Source: Candidatus Pacearchaeota archaeon CG10_big_fil_rev_8_21_14_0_10_35_13
GTDB lineage: Archaea; Nanobdellota; Nanobdellia; Pacearchaeales; GW2011-AR1
Direction: 5' to 3'
Length of the DNA: 11,017 nucleotides
Assembly: GCA_002763035.1 (NCBI GenBank)
Contig: PFDC01000041.1
Location: 1-11,017 of the forward strand
The notes under the pieces were generated by a model. It ran no database searches. It was not told where the DNA came from and saw only the letters and a program-made list of their open reading frames with translations. Position numbers and translations under genes: made by a program. Below, piece after piece: positions 1-5,969 of this stretch (position 1 is the stretch's first letter; each line of letters begins with the position of its first letter).

Positions 1-183
1 ATATTCGAAATGTTCAAGAAACCACAAGTAGACAGAGAAGTAAGAATAGAATTCCCTAAAACAAACTACGAAAAAATTAAAGAAATACTAAACAAAGCAG
101 AATTCTCAGTGGAGAGAATAAACAAACAAACAGAAAAAATAAAACAAGCATACGAAGAAAGAAAACAAAAGACGCTGTTTTAA
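1..183 (+). CDS. fen: Flap endonuclease FEN-1, C-terminal fragment (5' end outside window)
   Basis: Open from base 1 to the TAA at 181-183, giving 60 residues with no start in the window. FEN-1 is the structure-specific nuclease that removes 5' flaps during Okazaki fragment maturation and repair. The fragment lines up with the family's C-terminal part from memory: IFEMFKKPQV matches the 'FlnPeVtd' segment, a proline (FPK) follows where archaeal FEN-1 has 'PDEE', EFSVERI matches 'DFSEERV', and the end KQKTLF resembles the start of the PCNA-interacting peptide (QxxLxxFF). The PCNA peptide is short: the chain stops at LF, without the usual final aromatic pair. The catalytic core is not in the window. 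The next gene on this strand starts 35 bases downstream and has its own TATA box. Confidence 0.8.
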   Translation: MFEMFKKPQVDREVRIEFPKTNYEKIKEILNKAEFSVERINKQTEKIKQAYEERKQKTLF

Positions 184-190
184 GAAAGAA

Positions 191-197
191 TTATAAA
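191..197 (+). promoter_or_regulatory. TATA box of membrane protein A
   Basis: TTATAAA, centred 25 bases before the ATG at 219. This spacing puts the transcription start at or next to the start codon, so the mRNA is probably leaderless. It lies just after the fen1 stop codon. Confidence 0.65.
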
Positions 198-218
198 CGA
201 TAAGTTATTAGAGGATTT

Positions 219-866
219 ATGAACAAAAGAGTGATAATGATTCTGTTAGTAGCATTAGCAGTAATGCTTATTGTAATAAACGCTAATGCACAAGTAACAC
301 CAGAAGCTCCAATCAATAACACAAAGCCATTACAAGAAATAGTGAAGAATGTCAGTAAAGCATTAGACTTTAACAATAAGTTAACTTCTGATATAAAAAT
401 TCCTGAAAGTATGCAGTTACCATTAAGGGTAGTCCTTGGAGTTAAGGCTGATACTGAGATAAGCTTTAGTGTGTTTGTAATACTCCTAGCTACCTGGTTG
501 ATATTCTATTTAATAATACTAAAAGCTGTAAAATTAATATCAATACTTCATGGATGGAAATCTTACATTATAACTCTAATAGTAATGTTATTAATATCAA
601 GTGCTGGGGGGATGGTAGCAGTAACTAACTATTTATATACGGCTATAAGTCTGATAAAATTCTTTGATAGTTTTAGCGGTGGGGAAGTAATAAAGACTGC
701 CGCGCTCATAATCATTCTTGTGATAATCTACCTCTTGTTAAGACCTCTAATTGGTTATCTCAAAAAAAGAAGTGAATTAGAAAAAGCTTATGATGAAGGA
801 TTCGAAGAATCAACCAATAAGGGGATACTTGGAAGAATAGCAAGAACCTTTGGTTACAAAAAATAA
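219..866 (+). CDS. Membrane protein A: signal peptide, several transmembrane helices, function unknown
   Basis: 215 residues, not recognised. Residues 1-24 form a signal peptide: MNKR, a hydrophobic core, then NANA with predicted cleavage before Gln25. A polar extracytoplasmic segment (about 25-80) contains NNT and NVS, possible N-glycosylation sequons. Hydrophobic helices lie at about 81-103, 115-130 and 157-177, with a weaker one at 131-150. The C-terminal tail (181-215) is charged and probably cytoplasmic. The segment IVKNVSKALDFNN resembles IVDKVQNVSQNFN in protein B, in a similar position after the signal peptide, so A and B may be paralogues. Its stop is one base from the stop of the convergent gene B. 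The start is set by the TATA box 25 bases upstream. Confidence 0.75.
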   Translation: MNKRVIMILLVALAVMLIVINANAQVTPEAPINNTKPLQEIVKNVSKALDFNNKLTSDIKIPESMQLPLRVVLGVKADTEISFSVFVILLATWLIFYLIILKAVKLISILHGWKSYIITLIVMLLISSAGGMVAVTNYLYTAISLIKFFDSFSGGEVIKTAALIIILVIIYLLLRPLIGYLKKRSELEKAYDEGFEESTNKGILGRIARTFGYKK

Positions 867-867
867 A

Positions 868-1563
868 TTACTTTACTGTTCTCTCACCCTGTGCTTCGCC
901 CTTCTTCTTTTCCTCAATACGCTTGGCTTCTTGTTCAATAACTCCCTTAGCTTTTTCTTCACGAGCCTTTTTTAGACGGGCTGCGAGAACATTACTAAGA
1001 GCCTTGACAATAACTAATAACACAACCATGAATAATGCTATTAATGCTCTAAACCACCAAGCCTCAGGACTAAAGATCAATAATCCGAAAATATAAACAA
1101 TACCCCTGTATAACCTTAATTGTGCGAGTATTATCGCACCAGCAACTCCAACTAGTATTGCTGAAGAGTCCTTAAGACCAAAACCCCAGCCAGCTTTATT
1201 AATTATCCCCTGAAAATAAAACCACAATACTACTACAATAAGAAACGCCCATGAAAGAGCAAACGGTTCAGCGAAAAGTATCTTAAATATTAGACTAACA
1301 GTTTTAGAAGTAAGAAAAGAATAAACAGGACCGAGATACTTATTACCTGCAATGACCTTTTCCCACTCCTGACGCAAATAACTCTTAGCAGTATCAGCAC
1401 TATTAAAGTTCTGAGAAACGTTCTGAACCTTATCAACAATCTTTTTAGCATCACCAAGATTATCATTAATACCCGCAGAAGGATCAGTTTGAGAAAGAAC
1501 TAAAGGAATTAATAATAATGCGACTATTGACAAAAACAAAAAAATTCTAACACCTTTTTTCAT
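868..1563 (-). CDS. Membrane protein B: signal peptide, several transmembrane helices, function unknown
   Basis: 231 residues from the ATG at 1563. A TTG nine bases upstream (1572) is in frame, but the ATG gives a cleaner signal peptide and sits 25 bases from a TATA box. Signal peptide residues 1-24 end VLS, with predicted cleavage before Gln25. An extracytoplasmic segment of about 60 residues has an NVS sequon (48-50). Hydrophobic helices lie at about 88-98, 101-119, 134-148, 152-165 and 170-190. The highly charged Lys/Glu tail (195-231) looks helical and cytoplasmic. Weak likeness to protein A after the signal peptide suggests one family. Not recognised. A separate promoter shows that it need not be co-transcribed with gene C behind it. 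Confidence 0.75.
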   Translation of the reverse strand: MKKGVRIFLFLSIVALLLIPLVLSQTDPSAGINDNLGDAKKIVDKVQNVSQNFNSADTAKSYLRQEWEKVIAGNKYLGPVYSFLTSKTVSLIFKILFAEPFALSWAFLIVVVLWFYFQGIINKAGWGFGLKDSSAILVGVAGAIILAQLRLYRGIVYIFGLLIFSPEAWWFRALIALFMVVLLVIVKALSNVLAARLKKAREEKAKGVIEQEAKRIEEKKKGEAQGERTVK

Positions 1564-1584
1564 GAATAACAAAGAACTAACAGG

Positions 1585-1591
1585 TTTATAA
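1585..1591 (-). promoter_or_regulatory. TATA box of membrane protein B
   Basis: On the minus strand this reads TTATAAA, centred 25 bases before the ATG at 1563. It lies in the 41-base gap between genes C and B and supports a leaderless transcript and the ATG start over the TTG at 1572. Confidence 0.65.
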
Positions 1592-1604
1592 AATTAATTA
1601 AGAA

Positions 1605-2477
1605 TTACTCCTTGGTCTCTTTTCGTAGTTCTTTAATATTATCGTTTATAATTTTAATCTGGTCTTTAATCTTTTTTCTTTCATTATCGTCTAATGCTTT
1701 AGCGAGATCATCAACTAATTTTTTTCTTTGTCCTTCTTCAATGCTTAGGTTTATACCAACTGCTTTAGAGTAACTTCTTTCAATCCTATTTGCGTACCAC
1801 CATCTATGGAACGTTCCATCAAAGAACATAAGGAAAATAGAAAGAACCGCAGTTACAAGATAAACCCACCCTAAATTGAAACTCTGCATAATCTCAGGAC
1901 CCTGGGTATAACTCAATTCATCCCATCTAACCATCGCTAAAACAATAAATAAAAGGAAGAAAAATAAGTAACCAGTGTTCCTAAGCCATTTAGGAGCACC
2001 AGACTTCTGAATGATAAAGACATAAATAATTATTGGAATTATTGAAGTTACGGCGATACCAAGAGCACCATAAGGCAACAATATAGCATTAATCATCTTA
2101 TCATCGGCAAGGAACCTTATGGAAAGAAACGCAACTATGATGGCAACTATATTCCTAACAATCAGCCCTGTACCCCCGGCTCTCTTGAATAATGGAATCA
2201 TGTCAACAACAACGTAGATGATCATATACAAAAGAACAAAAAGCAAAATCTTCACAACACCAGTATCTGCACCGGAAGCTGCACCAACAAGTTTCTCCAA
2301 AATCCCCCAGAACCAACTAAGAATACCACTACCTATCTTGCCAGCATTACTAAGACTATCACCAATACCTGGGGTAACGGGATTATTAAAACTCTGAGCA
2401 CCAACAAAACTTACGATTACTGATAGAAGAAACATTGAGATTAATGTTAACGCTAAAATTTTCCCGCTCTTTTTCAT
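1605..2477 (-). CDS. Membrane protein C: signal peptide plus about five helices, C/D/E family
   Basis: 290 residues, not recognised. Residues 1-27 are a signal peptide ending VGA, with predicted cleavage before Gln28. Hydrophobic helices lie at about 75-96, 106-123, 132-156, 166-184 and 203-220. The C-terminal tail (about 225-290) is strongly charged and probably a coiled coil (KKLVDDLAKALDDNERKK and beyond). It shares with D and E the block [LI]LPY[GN]xxGI (133-141 here), the R-[WFY]-[DE] segment (RWDE, 184-187) and a D-x-T-[IF]-x-R segment leaving the last helix (DGTFHR, 220-225). These shared blocks in the same order make paralogy of C, D and E convincing. It is transcribed away from D from a divergent promoter region. 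Confidence 0.8.
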   Translation of the reverse strand: MKKSGKILALTLISMFLLSVIVSFVGAQSFNNPVTPGIGDSLSNAGKIGSGILSWFWGILEKLVGAASGADTGVVKILLFVLLYMIIYVVVDMIPLFKRAGGTGLIVRNIVAIIVAFLSIRFLADDKMINAILLPYGALGIAVTSIIPIIIYVFIIQKSGAPKWLRNTGYLFFFLLFIVLAMVRWDELSYTQGPEIMQSFNLGWVYLVTAVLSIFLMFFDGTFHRWWYANRIERSYSKAVGINLSIEEGQRKKLVDDLAKALDDNERKKIKDQIKIINDNIKELRKETKE

Positions 2478-2499
2478 TGATTGTTTAATGAAGTAGTAG

Positions 2500-2507
2500 T
2501 ATATAAA
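2500..2507 (-). promoter_or_regulatory. TATA box of membrane protein C
   Basis: The minus strand reads TTTATATA, centred about 26 bases before the ATG at 2477. Together with the box at 2546-2552 it forms a compact divergent promoter region between paralogous genes C and D. Confidence 0.65.
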
Positions 2508-2545
2508 TATTTCTAAGCTTTCGGCACTTGGGAAGTTAGAAATGC

Positions 2546-2552
2546 TTATAAA
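2546..2552 (+). promoter_or_regulatory. TATA box of the D-E operon
   Basis: TTATAAA centred 25 bases before the ATG at 2574, again a leaderless arrangement. No Shine-Dalgarno motif lies before the start. Confidence 0.65.
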
Positions 2553-2573
2553 CTTTCAAATATTCTGAAGTTA

Positions 2574-3428
2574 ATGAATAAAAAGAGCGCCGTGATCATG
2601 GTAATCATTATTGGGCTAGTATTATCATCGTTTCTAGTAAACGCACAAGCACAAGAATTCACAAGAGCATTCGAGAACATAATTAATGGAATAGGAGACT
2701 TCTTAGAACCACTAGCAAAAGCAATAGTGGGAGAAAGGGCACTAGCAAACTTCGGAAGTTTTGGAAACTTCACGCCCGGAGAACTACTATTCGTGGTAAC
2801 ATTACTTGGAGTAATGCTATTCTCAGTAATCTGGTGGGTACTAGACACTGCATCACCATTCAAAAATACTCCATGGGTAGTATTCGTTGTAGCCTTGGCA
2901 GTATCGGTAATCTCCCTGCGGATGGTAATAAACTCAGGACCAGAATGGCTGAACACAATGCTACTACCTTACGGGACCATGGGGATAGTGATTACTTCAT
3001 TACTACCACTAATAATATTCTTTTACTTTGTAGAAGAAGGAATCGGAAAAGGACATCCTGTAATGAGAAAAGGAGCATGGATTTTTGCAGCAGTAGTATT
3101 TGTGGGATTGTACGTAACAAGATTTGAAGTAACACAATCAGCATGGATTTACGGAATCGCAGCAGCACTATGTATAGCACTACTACTATTTGATCAAACA
3201 ATACAAAGAGCATGGAACAAAGTAAGAAGCAAAAACTTATTAGATATACATAACGCAAAAACAGAAATACGATTAACACATGAAATACAAGACTTATTAA
3301 GTAAACTAACCAGTCATTCAACAGCAACCAACCTTCCGATATACAAAACTCTTTATGATGATTTAATGACCCGAGCAAACGGAATAAATAGAAAAGACTT
3401 AATGTCCATACTTCCACAACCCACATAA
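2574..3428 (+). CDS. Membrane protein D: signal peptide plus about five helices, C/D/E family
   Basis: 284 residues, not recognised. The signal peptide (1-26) ends AQA, with predicted cleavage before Gln27. An extracytoplasmic segment (27-68) has one NFT sequon (65-67). Hydrophobic helices lie at about 70-90, 99-117, 130-153, 167-181 and 190-206. Shared family blocks are LLPYGTMGI (130-138), TRFE (182-185) and DQTIQRAW (207-214). The tail of about 70 residues is polar and ends PQPT. It differs from the tails of C and E, so the cytoplasmic part varies while the membrane part is conserved. E follows after 9 bases and is probably co-transcribed. Confidence 0.8.
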   Translation: MNKKSAVIMVIIIGLVLSSFLVNAQAQEFTRAFENIINGIGDFLEPLAKAIVGERALANFGSFGNFTPGELLFVVTLLGVMLFSVIWWVLDTASPFKNTPWVVFVVALAVSVISLRMVINSGPEWLNTMLLPYGTMGIVITSLLPLIIFFYFVEEGIGKGHPVMRKGAWIFAAVVFVGLYVTRFEVTQSAWIYGIAAALCIALLLFDQTIQRAWNKVRSKNLLDIHNAKTEIRLTHEIQDLLSKLTSHSTATNLPIYKTLYDDLMTRANGINRKDLMSILPQPT

Positions 3429-3437
3429 TAATCAAAA

Positions 3438-4223
3438 ATGAACAATAAAAATACTATCATCACAGGAATAATAACAATAATACTTTTGGCAATAGCCTCT
3501 GCACAAAATTATGGCGGTGGGATGAATCTAGCACAAGGATCATCACAAATAATCAATTGGATAGAACAAATATTTGGACCCTTCGCATACGCACTATTCG
3601 GAAGTTCAGAATACTTATTCGAAAAAGTACTAGTACTAGTGATAATCGTGTCAGTAATTTATAAGACCTTATCATCACCAATAATAAAAGGAAAACTACC
3701 ATTCACAGAAAACAAAGCCATACTATGGATAATCTCAATAGCGGTATCAGCTTTATCAACAAGATTCCTAACACAAGCACAATGGGCAAGTTTTATAATA
3801 TTACCATACAACACCTTAGGAATAGTACTAAGCGCCGCAGTACCATTCATAATAATGTTCTTATTCGTAAACTCCTTTGATAGCTCAGCAATAAGGAAAA
3901 TCCTATGGTCCATTTATGCAATAATCTTTATAGGAATATGGATGTCAAGATACGACGAAGTTGGAAATTTATCATGGGTGTACTTCTTCACAGCATTACT
4001 AGCGCTGATACTGTTAGCTTCAGACGGAACTATAAGGAGAGCAATGATTAAACAAAGACGTAAAGAACTAGAAAATATGAGTAAGGATGATTATGAAAGA
4101 ACAGTAAGACGCCAAATGACTGAAGCGAAAGAAGATCTTACTAATAAGATTATAGACCCTGTGGAGTATGATAAGACAATGAGGAACTTGAACTCACAAA
4201 TGAGAGCAATAAAGAAGAACTAA
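3438..4223 (+). CDS. Membrane protein E: signal peptide plus about five helices, C/D/E family
   Basis: 261 residues, not recognised. A short signal peptide (1-22) ends ASA, with predicted cleavage before Gln23. The mature N-terminus is glycine-rich (YGGGM). Hydrophobic helices lie at about 62-77, 93-110, 118-144, 153-170 and 178-194. Family blocks are ILPYNTLGI (121-129), SRYDE (170-174) and DGTIRRA (196-202). The tail (205-261) is charged and likely helical. It starts 9 bases after the D stop codon, with no TATA box at the usual distance and no clear Shine-Dalgarno motif, so it is read as the second gene of a D-E operon. It ends 3 bases from the convergent gene F. Confidence 0.8.
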   Translation: MNNKNTIITGIITIILLAIASAQNYGGGMNLAQGSSQIINWIEQIFGPFAYALFGSSEYLFEKVLVLVIIVSVIYKTLSSPIIKGKLPFTENKAILWIISIAVSALSTRFLTQAQWASFIILPYNTLGIVLSAAVPFIIMFLFVNSFDSSAIRKILWSIYAIIFIGIWMSRYDEVGNLSWVYFFTALLALILLASDGTIRRAMIKQRRKELENMSKDDYERTVRRQMTEAKEDLTNKIIDPVEYDKTMRNLNSQMRAIKKN

Positions 4224-4226
4224 TCA

Positions 4227-4523
4227 TTAATCCTTTTTGTAACCAATAACTTTTTTTGTCTTACCATGACCTTCATAAATAGGGACTTCTTCGAACTTAT
4301 CATCATCCTTCTTATTCTTCTTCTTACCACTTTGAGGAGCAAGGAATAACCCCACGACAATAAGAACACCAGCAATAATTAAAGAAACAGTCTTATTAAA
4401 AGAACTCATGAAAGGAATAATCCTGAAGATGAAATCTTGAAGCTTACCAATATTAGAAGCAAGAAAGACAAAGCCAACAATGATTAACGCATAACTAATA
4501 ATCTTAACCACCAACTTTTTCAT
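4227..4523 (-). CDS. Membrane protein F: small two-helix protein with basic linker, function unknown
   Basis: 98 residues from the ATG at 4523. Two hydrophobic helices (about 5-25 and 43-63) are joined by a short amphipathic loop. They are followed by a Lys/Asp-rich linker (GKKKNKKDDDK) and a C-terminal VPIYEGHGKTKKVIGYKK segment that looks like a small folded or binding motif. An upstream in-frame ATG at 4574 would add 17 residues, but the later start is preferred: AGGAG lies 10 bases before it, and translation from there begins with a clean MKKLVVK helix. Unlike A-E, no cleavable signal peptide is evident. It is convergent with the D-E operon and may belong to the same envelope set, judged only by position. 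Confidence 0.65.
   Translation of the reverse strand: MKKLVVKIISYALIIVGFVFLASNIGKLQDFIFRIIPFMSSFNKTVSLIIAGVLIVVGLFLAPQSGKKKNKKDDDKFEEVPIYEGHGKTKKVIGYKKD
4234..4257 (+). terminator. Candidate oligo-T terminator of the D-E operon
   Basis: Two T runs on the plus strand (TTTTT at 4234-4238, TTTTTTT at 4251-4257) follow the E stop codon within 35 bases. Archaeal termination commonly occurs at such runs without a hairpin. They also lie inside the lysine-rich C-terminus of the opposing gene F, so they may simply be lysine codons read backwards. Confidence 0.35.
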
Positions 4524-4533
4524 AACAAAATTT

Positions 4534-4538
4534 CTCCT
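4534..4538 (-). promoter_or_regulatory. Shine-Dalgarno site of gene F
   Basis: The minus strand reads AGGAG, ten bases before the ATG at 4523. It decides that start over the in-frame ATG at 4574. Confidence 0.5.
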
Positions 4539-4604
4539 AAATTTTGGGATGCTAAAATGCAACACCCTAAGCATTTTTTCATAAGAAATATAATGTTAAG
4601 TAAT

Positions 4605-4611
4605 TTATAAA
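4605..4611. promoter_or_regulatory. Shared TATA region between gene F and relB
   Basis: TTATAAA on the plus strand, inside TTTATAAAG, which reads CTTTATAAA on the minus strand, so it can act in either direction. It is 35 bases before the relB ATG. A second T/A box (TTTTTAAAG, near 4613-4621) is centred 25 bases before relB. On the F side the transcript would have a leader of about 60 bases. Confidence 0.45.
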
Positions 4612-4642
4612 GCTTTTTAAAGCGAGAAGCCCTACAATTATT

Positions 4643-4855
4643 ATGGGAAATGACACTGATATCAAAGCTATAAATGAAAATTTAATAAAACTAATGATTG
4701 ATGTGAATATGATAAAGAGAAAACTGTTACTGGAAAAAGACCCAGAAGGAGAACTGAGCGAATGGGGTAAGGAACAACTAGAAAAAGCGAGAAAAACTCC
4801 AAAATCAGAATATATAACCCACGAAGAGGTAAAGAAAAATCTGCCAAAAAAATGA
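4643..4855 (+). CDS. RelB-like antitoxin
   Basis: 70 residues, charged and largely helical by composition. It lies directly upstream of a RelE-type toxin and overlaps it by ATGA (4852-4855), the usual antitoxin-first layout. The N-terminal half (MGNDTDIKAINENLIKLM) looks like an amphipathic helix. The C-terminal half has EWGKEQLEKARKTPKSEYIT, similar in style to the toxin-wrapping tails of archaeal RelB proteins. No DNA-binding fold is clear from the sequence, so the call rests mainly on the RelE neighbour, size and overlap. Its role would be to bind and neutralise RelE and perhaps repress the shared promoter. Confidence 0.65.
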   Translation: MGNDTDIKAINENLIKLMIDVNMIKRKLLLEKDPEGELSEWGKEQLEKARKTPKSEYITHEEVKKNLPKK

Positions 4856-5103
4856 GTTATACCATAAAGTGGCATTCCGAAGCACAAAAATTTTTGAACA
4901 ACCTGCCAGTAGACATTTCTAACAGAATAATCAAGAAGTTAGAAGCATTAAGAGTAAAACCTTTTCGATACTTAGAGCATTACGAAGGACTATATTACAA
5001 GATGCGAATAGGAGACTACAGAGTATTAATAGACGTAGAATTTAATGATAAAATACTAATTATAATGGTTCTAGATAAAAGGGGAAGAATATACAAGAGG
5101 TAA
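4852..5103 (+). CDS. RelE-family mRNA interferase toxin
   Basis: 83 residues, the usual length for archaeal RelE. The family cleaves mRNA in the ribosomal A site. Visible family features are the N-terminal YTIKWHSEAQKFLNNLP (compare 'y.v.w...A.k.l..L'), a helical hairpin to about residue 36, then the strand block YYKMRIGDYRVLIDV (Arg57 in GDYR) and the C-terminal LDKRGRIYKR, which carries the basic residue and tyrosine (Arg77, Tyr81) where RelE toxins place active-site residues. All positions expected for an active toxin look intact. It overlaps relB upstream and is followed five bases later by trm5, whose ribosome site overlaps the relE stop. Confidence 0.85.
   Translation: MSYTIKWHSEAQKFLNNLPVDISNRIIKKLEALRVKPFRYLEHYEGLYYKMRIGDYRVLIDVEFNDKILIIMVLDKRGRIYKR
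5097..5101 (+). promoter_or_regulatory. Shine-Dalgarno site of trm5, inside the end of relE
   Basis: GAGGT six bases before the ATG at 5108, overlapping the last relE codons. It indicates an internal gene of a relB-relE-trm5 transcript. Confidence 0.6.
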
Positions 5104-5107
5104 AACC

Positions 5108-5896
5108 ATGGCAAGTTATGAAGTAATCGGAAGCATAGCAGTAATGAAGTTCCCTGAAGAAGAAAAAATTAGTATTAAGGAAAAGAAGAAAGTAGCAGAA
5201 AAATTATTAGAAAAAAATAATGTTAAGACAGTAGTAGAAAAAATTGGAAGAATAAAAGGAAGACTAAGAACACTAAAAACCAAGCATTTAGCAGGAATAA
5301 AGACCTTAACAACCATTCATAAAGAAAACGGTTGTTTGATGAAAGTAAACATAGAAACCTGTTATTTCTCACCAAGACTATCAGAAGAAAGAAAGAGAAT
5401 AATGAAAGAATGCAAGAATAATGAAAAAGTATTAGTAATGTTCGGAGGAGTAGCACCATACGCCATAGTAATAGCAAAGAACAAGAAAGAAGTGAAAGAA
5501 GTCGTAAGTGTAGAAATAGGAAAAGAATGCTCAAAATACGCACAAGAAAACGTCAGGATGAATAAACAAGAAAAGAAGGTAAGAATCATACAAGGAGACG
5601 TAAAGAAAATAATACCAAGACTAAAAGAAAAAGGAGAAAAGTATGATAGGATAATAATGACTCGACCGAATCTGAAAGAAACATTCATAAAATACGCGCT
5701 GATGGTAGCGAAGAAAGGTGGGATGATACACTACCACGGATTCTCACACGAAGAAGACAAAGAAGAGATGGTAAAGGAACTATTAGAAGAAATAAATAAT
5801 GAAAGAAGAAAAGTCAAGGTGTTGAAGGTTATGAAAGTAGGAGATATTGCTCCAAGAAAGTATCGTTGGAGAATTGACATGAAAATCCTTAACTGA
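5108..5896 (+). CDS. trm5: Trm5-family tRNA (guanine37-N1)-methyltransferase
   Basis: 262 residues. Trm5 transfers a methyl group from S-adenosylmethionine to N1 of G37 next to the anticodon, which prevents frameshifting. Recognisable parts are SYEVIGSIAVMKFP (3-16), matching the start of the second domain; LRTLKTKHLAG (53-63); ENGCLMKVNIETCYFSPRL (73-91) with the conserved FSPRL..ER; a Rossmann SAM loop VMFGGVAPYAI (110-120, usually DMFAGVGPF); the acidic VSVEIG (133-138); and MIHYHGF (206-212). The protein starts directly at the second domain and lacks the small N-terminal D1 domain of longer archaeal Trm5. Where the family has N-[LP]-P, this protein has TRP (185-187). It is translated from a Shine-Dalgarno site at the end of relE. 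No other copy is visible in the window. Confidence 0.85.
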   Translation: MASYEVIGSIAVMKFPEEEKISIKEKKKVAEKLLEKNNVKTVVEKIGRIKGRLRTLKTKHLAGIKTLTTIHKENGCLMKVNIETCYFSPRLSEERKRIMKECKNNEKVLVMFGGVAPYAIVIAKNKKEVKEVVSVEIGKECSKYAQENVRMNKQEKKVRIIQGDVKKIIPRLKEKGEKYDRIIMTRPNLKETFIKYALMVAKKGGMIHYHGFSHEEDKEEMVKELLEEINNERRKVKVLKVMKVGDIAPRKYRWRIDMKILN

Positions 5897-5915
5897 TAGT
5901 TAAGATTATATCAGT
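5889..5915. repeat. Overlapping inverted repeats at the trm5 stop
   Basis: TTAACT-GAT-AGTTAA (5889-5903) overlaps ACTGATA (5892-5898) paired with TATCAGT (5909-5915, 10-base loop). The two hairpins share bases and exclude each other. They span the trm5 stop codon and lie before the xseA promoter. They could be a terminator, an RNA end structure or a protein site. No T run follows. Confidence 0.4.
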
Positions 5916-5926
5916 GATTATCTTAG

Positions 5927-5949
5927 TATAAAAGCAAAAATTGATAAAT
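5927..5949 (+). promoter_or_regulatory. Candidate TATA elements of xseAB
   Basis: TATAAAA at 5927-5933 is 40 bases before the ATG at 5970 and would give a leader of about 15 bases. TGATAAAT at 5942-5949 is weaker but is centred at the 25-base distance seen elsewhere here. No Shine-Dalgarno motif precedes the start. Confidence 0.45.
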
Positions 5950-5969
5950 CACGATTAACATTCTAAGTG

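Noticed and set aside
1564..1572. TTG start for membrane protein B
   Set aside because: The ATG at 1563 fits the TATA spacing and gives a regular MKK signal peptide start.
2992..3435. Minus-strand hydrophobic frame opposite membrane protein D
   Set aside because: D has a signal peptide, a TATA box and family motifs; the opposite frame has none of these.
219..4523. Secretion system, pilus or ATP synthase operon
   Set aside because: No ATPase, prepilin peptidase site or other partner subunit is present in the window; membrane topology alone is not enough.
5223..5543. Leucine-rich minus-strand reading frame opposite trm5
   Set aside because: A shadow of a lysine/glutamate-rich gene: its hydrophobicity comes from reading AAG/GAA codons backwards, and trm5 on the other strand has clear motifs.
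5967..5969. GTG start one codon before the xseA ATG
   Set aside because: The ATG is the simpler choice and no Shine-Dalgarno site favours the GTG; the difference is one residue.
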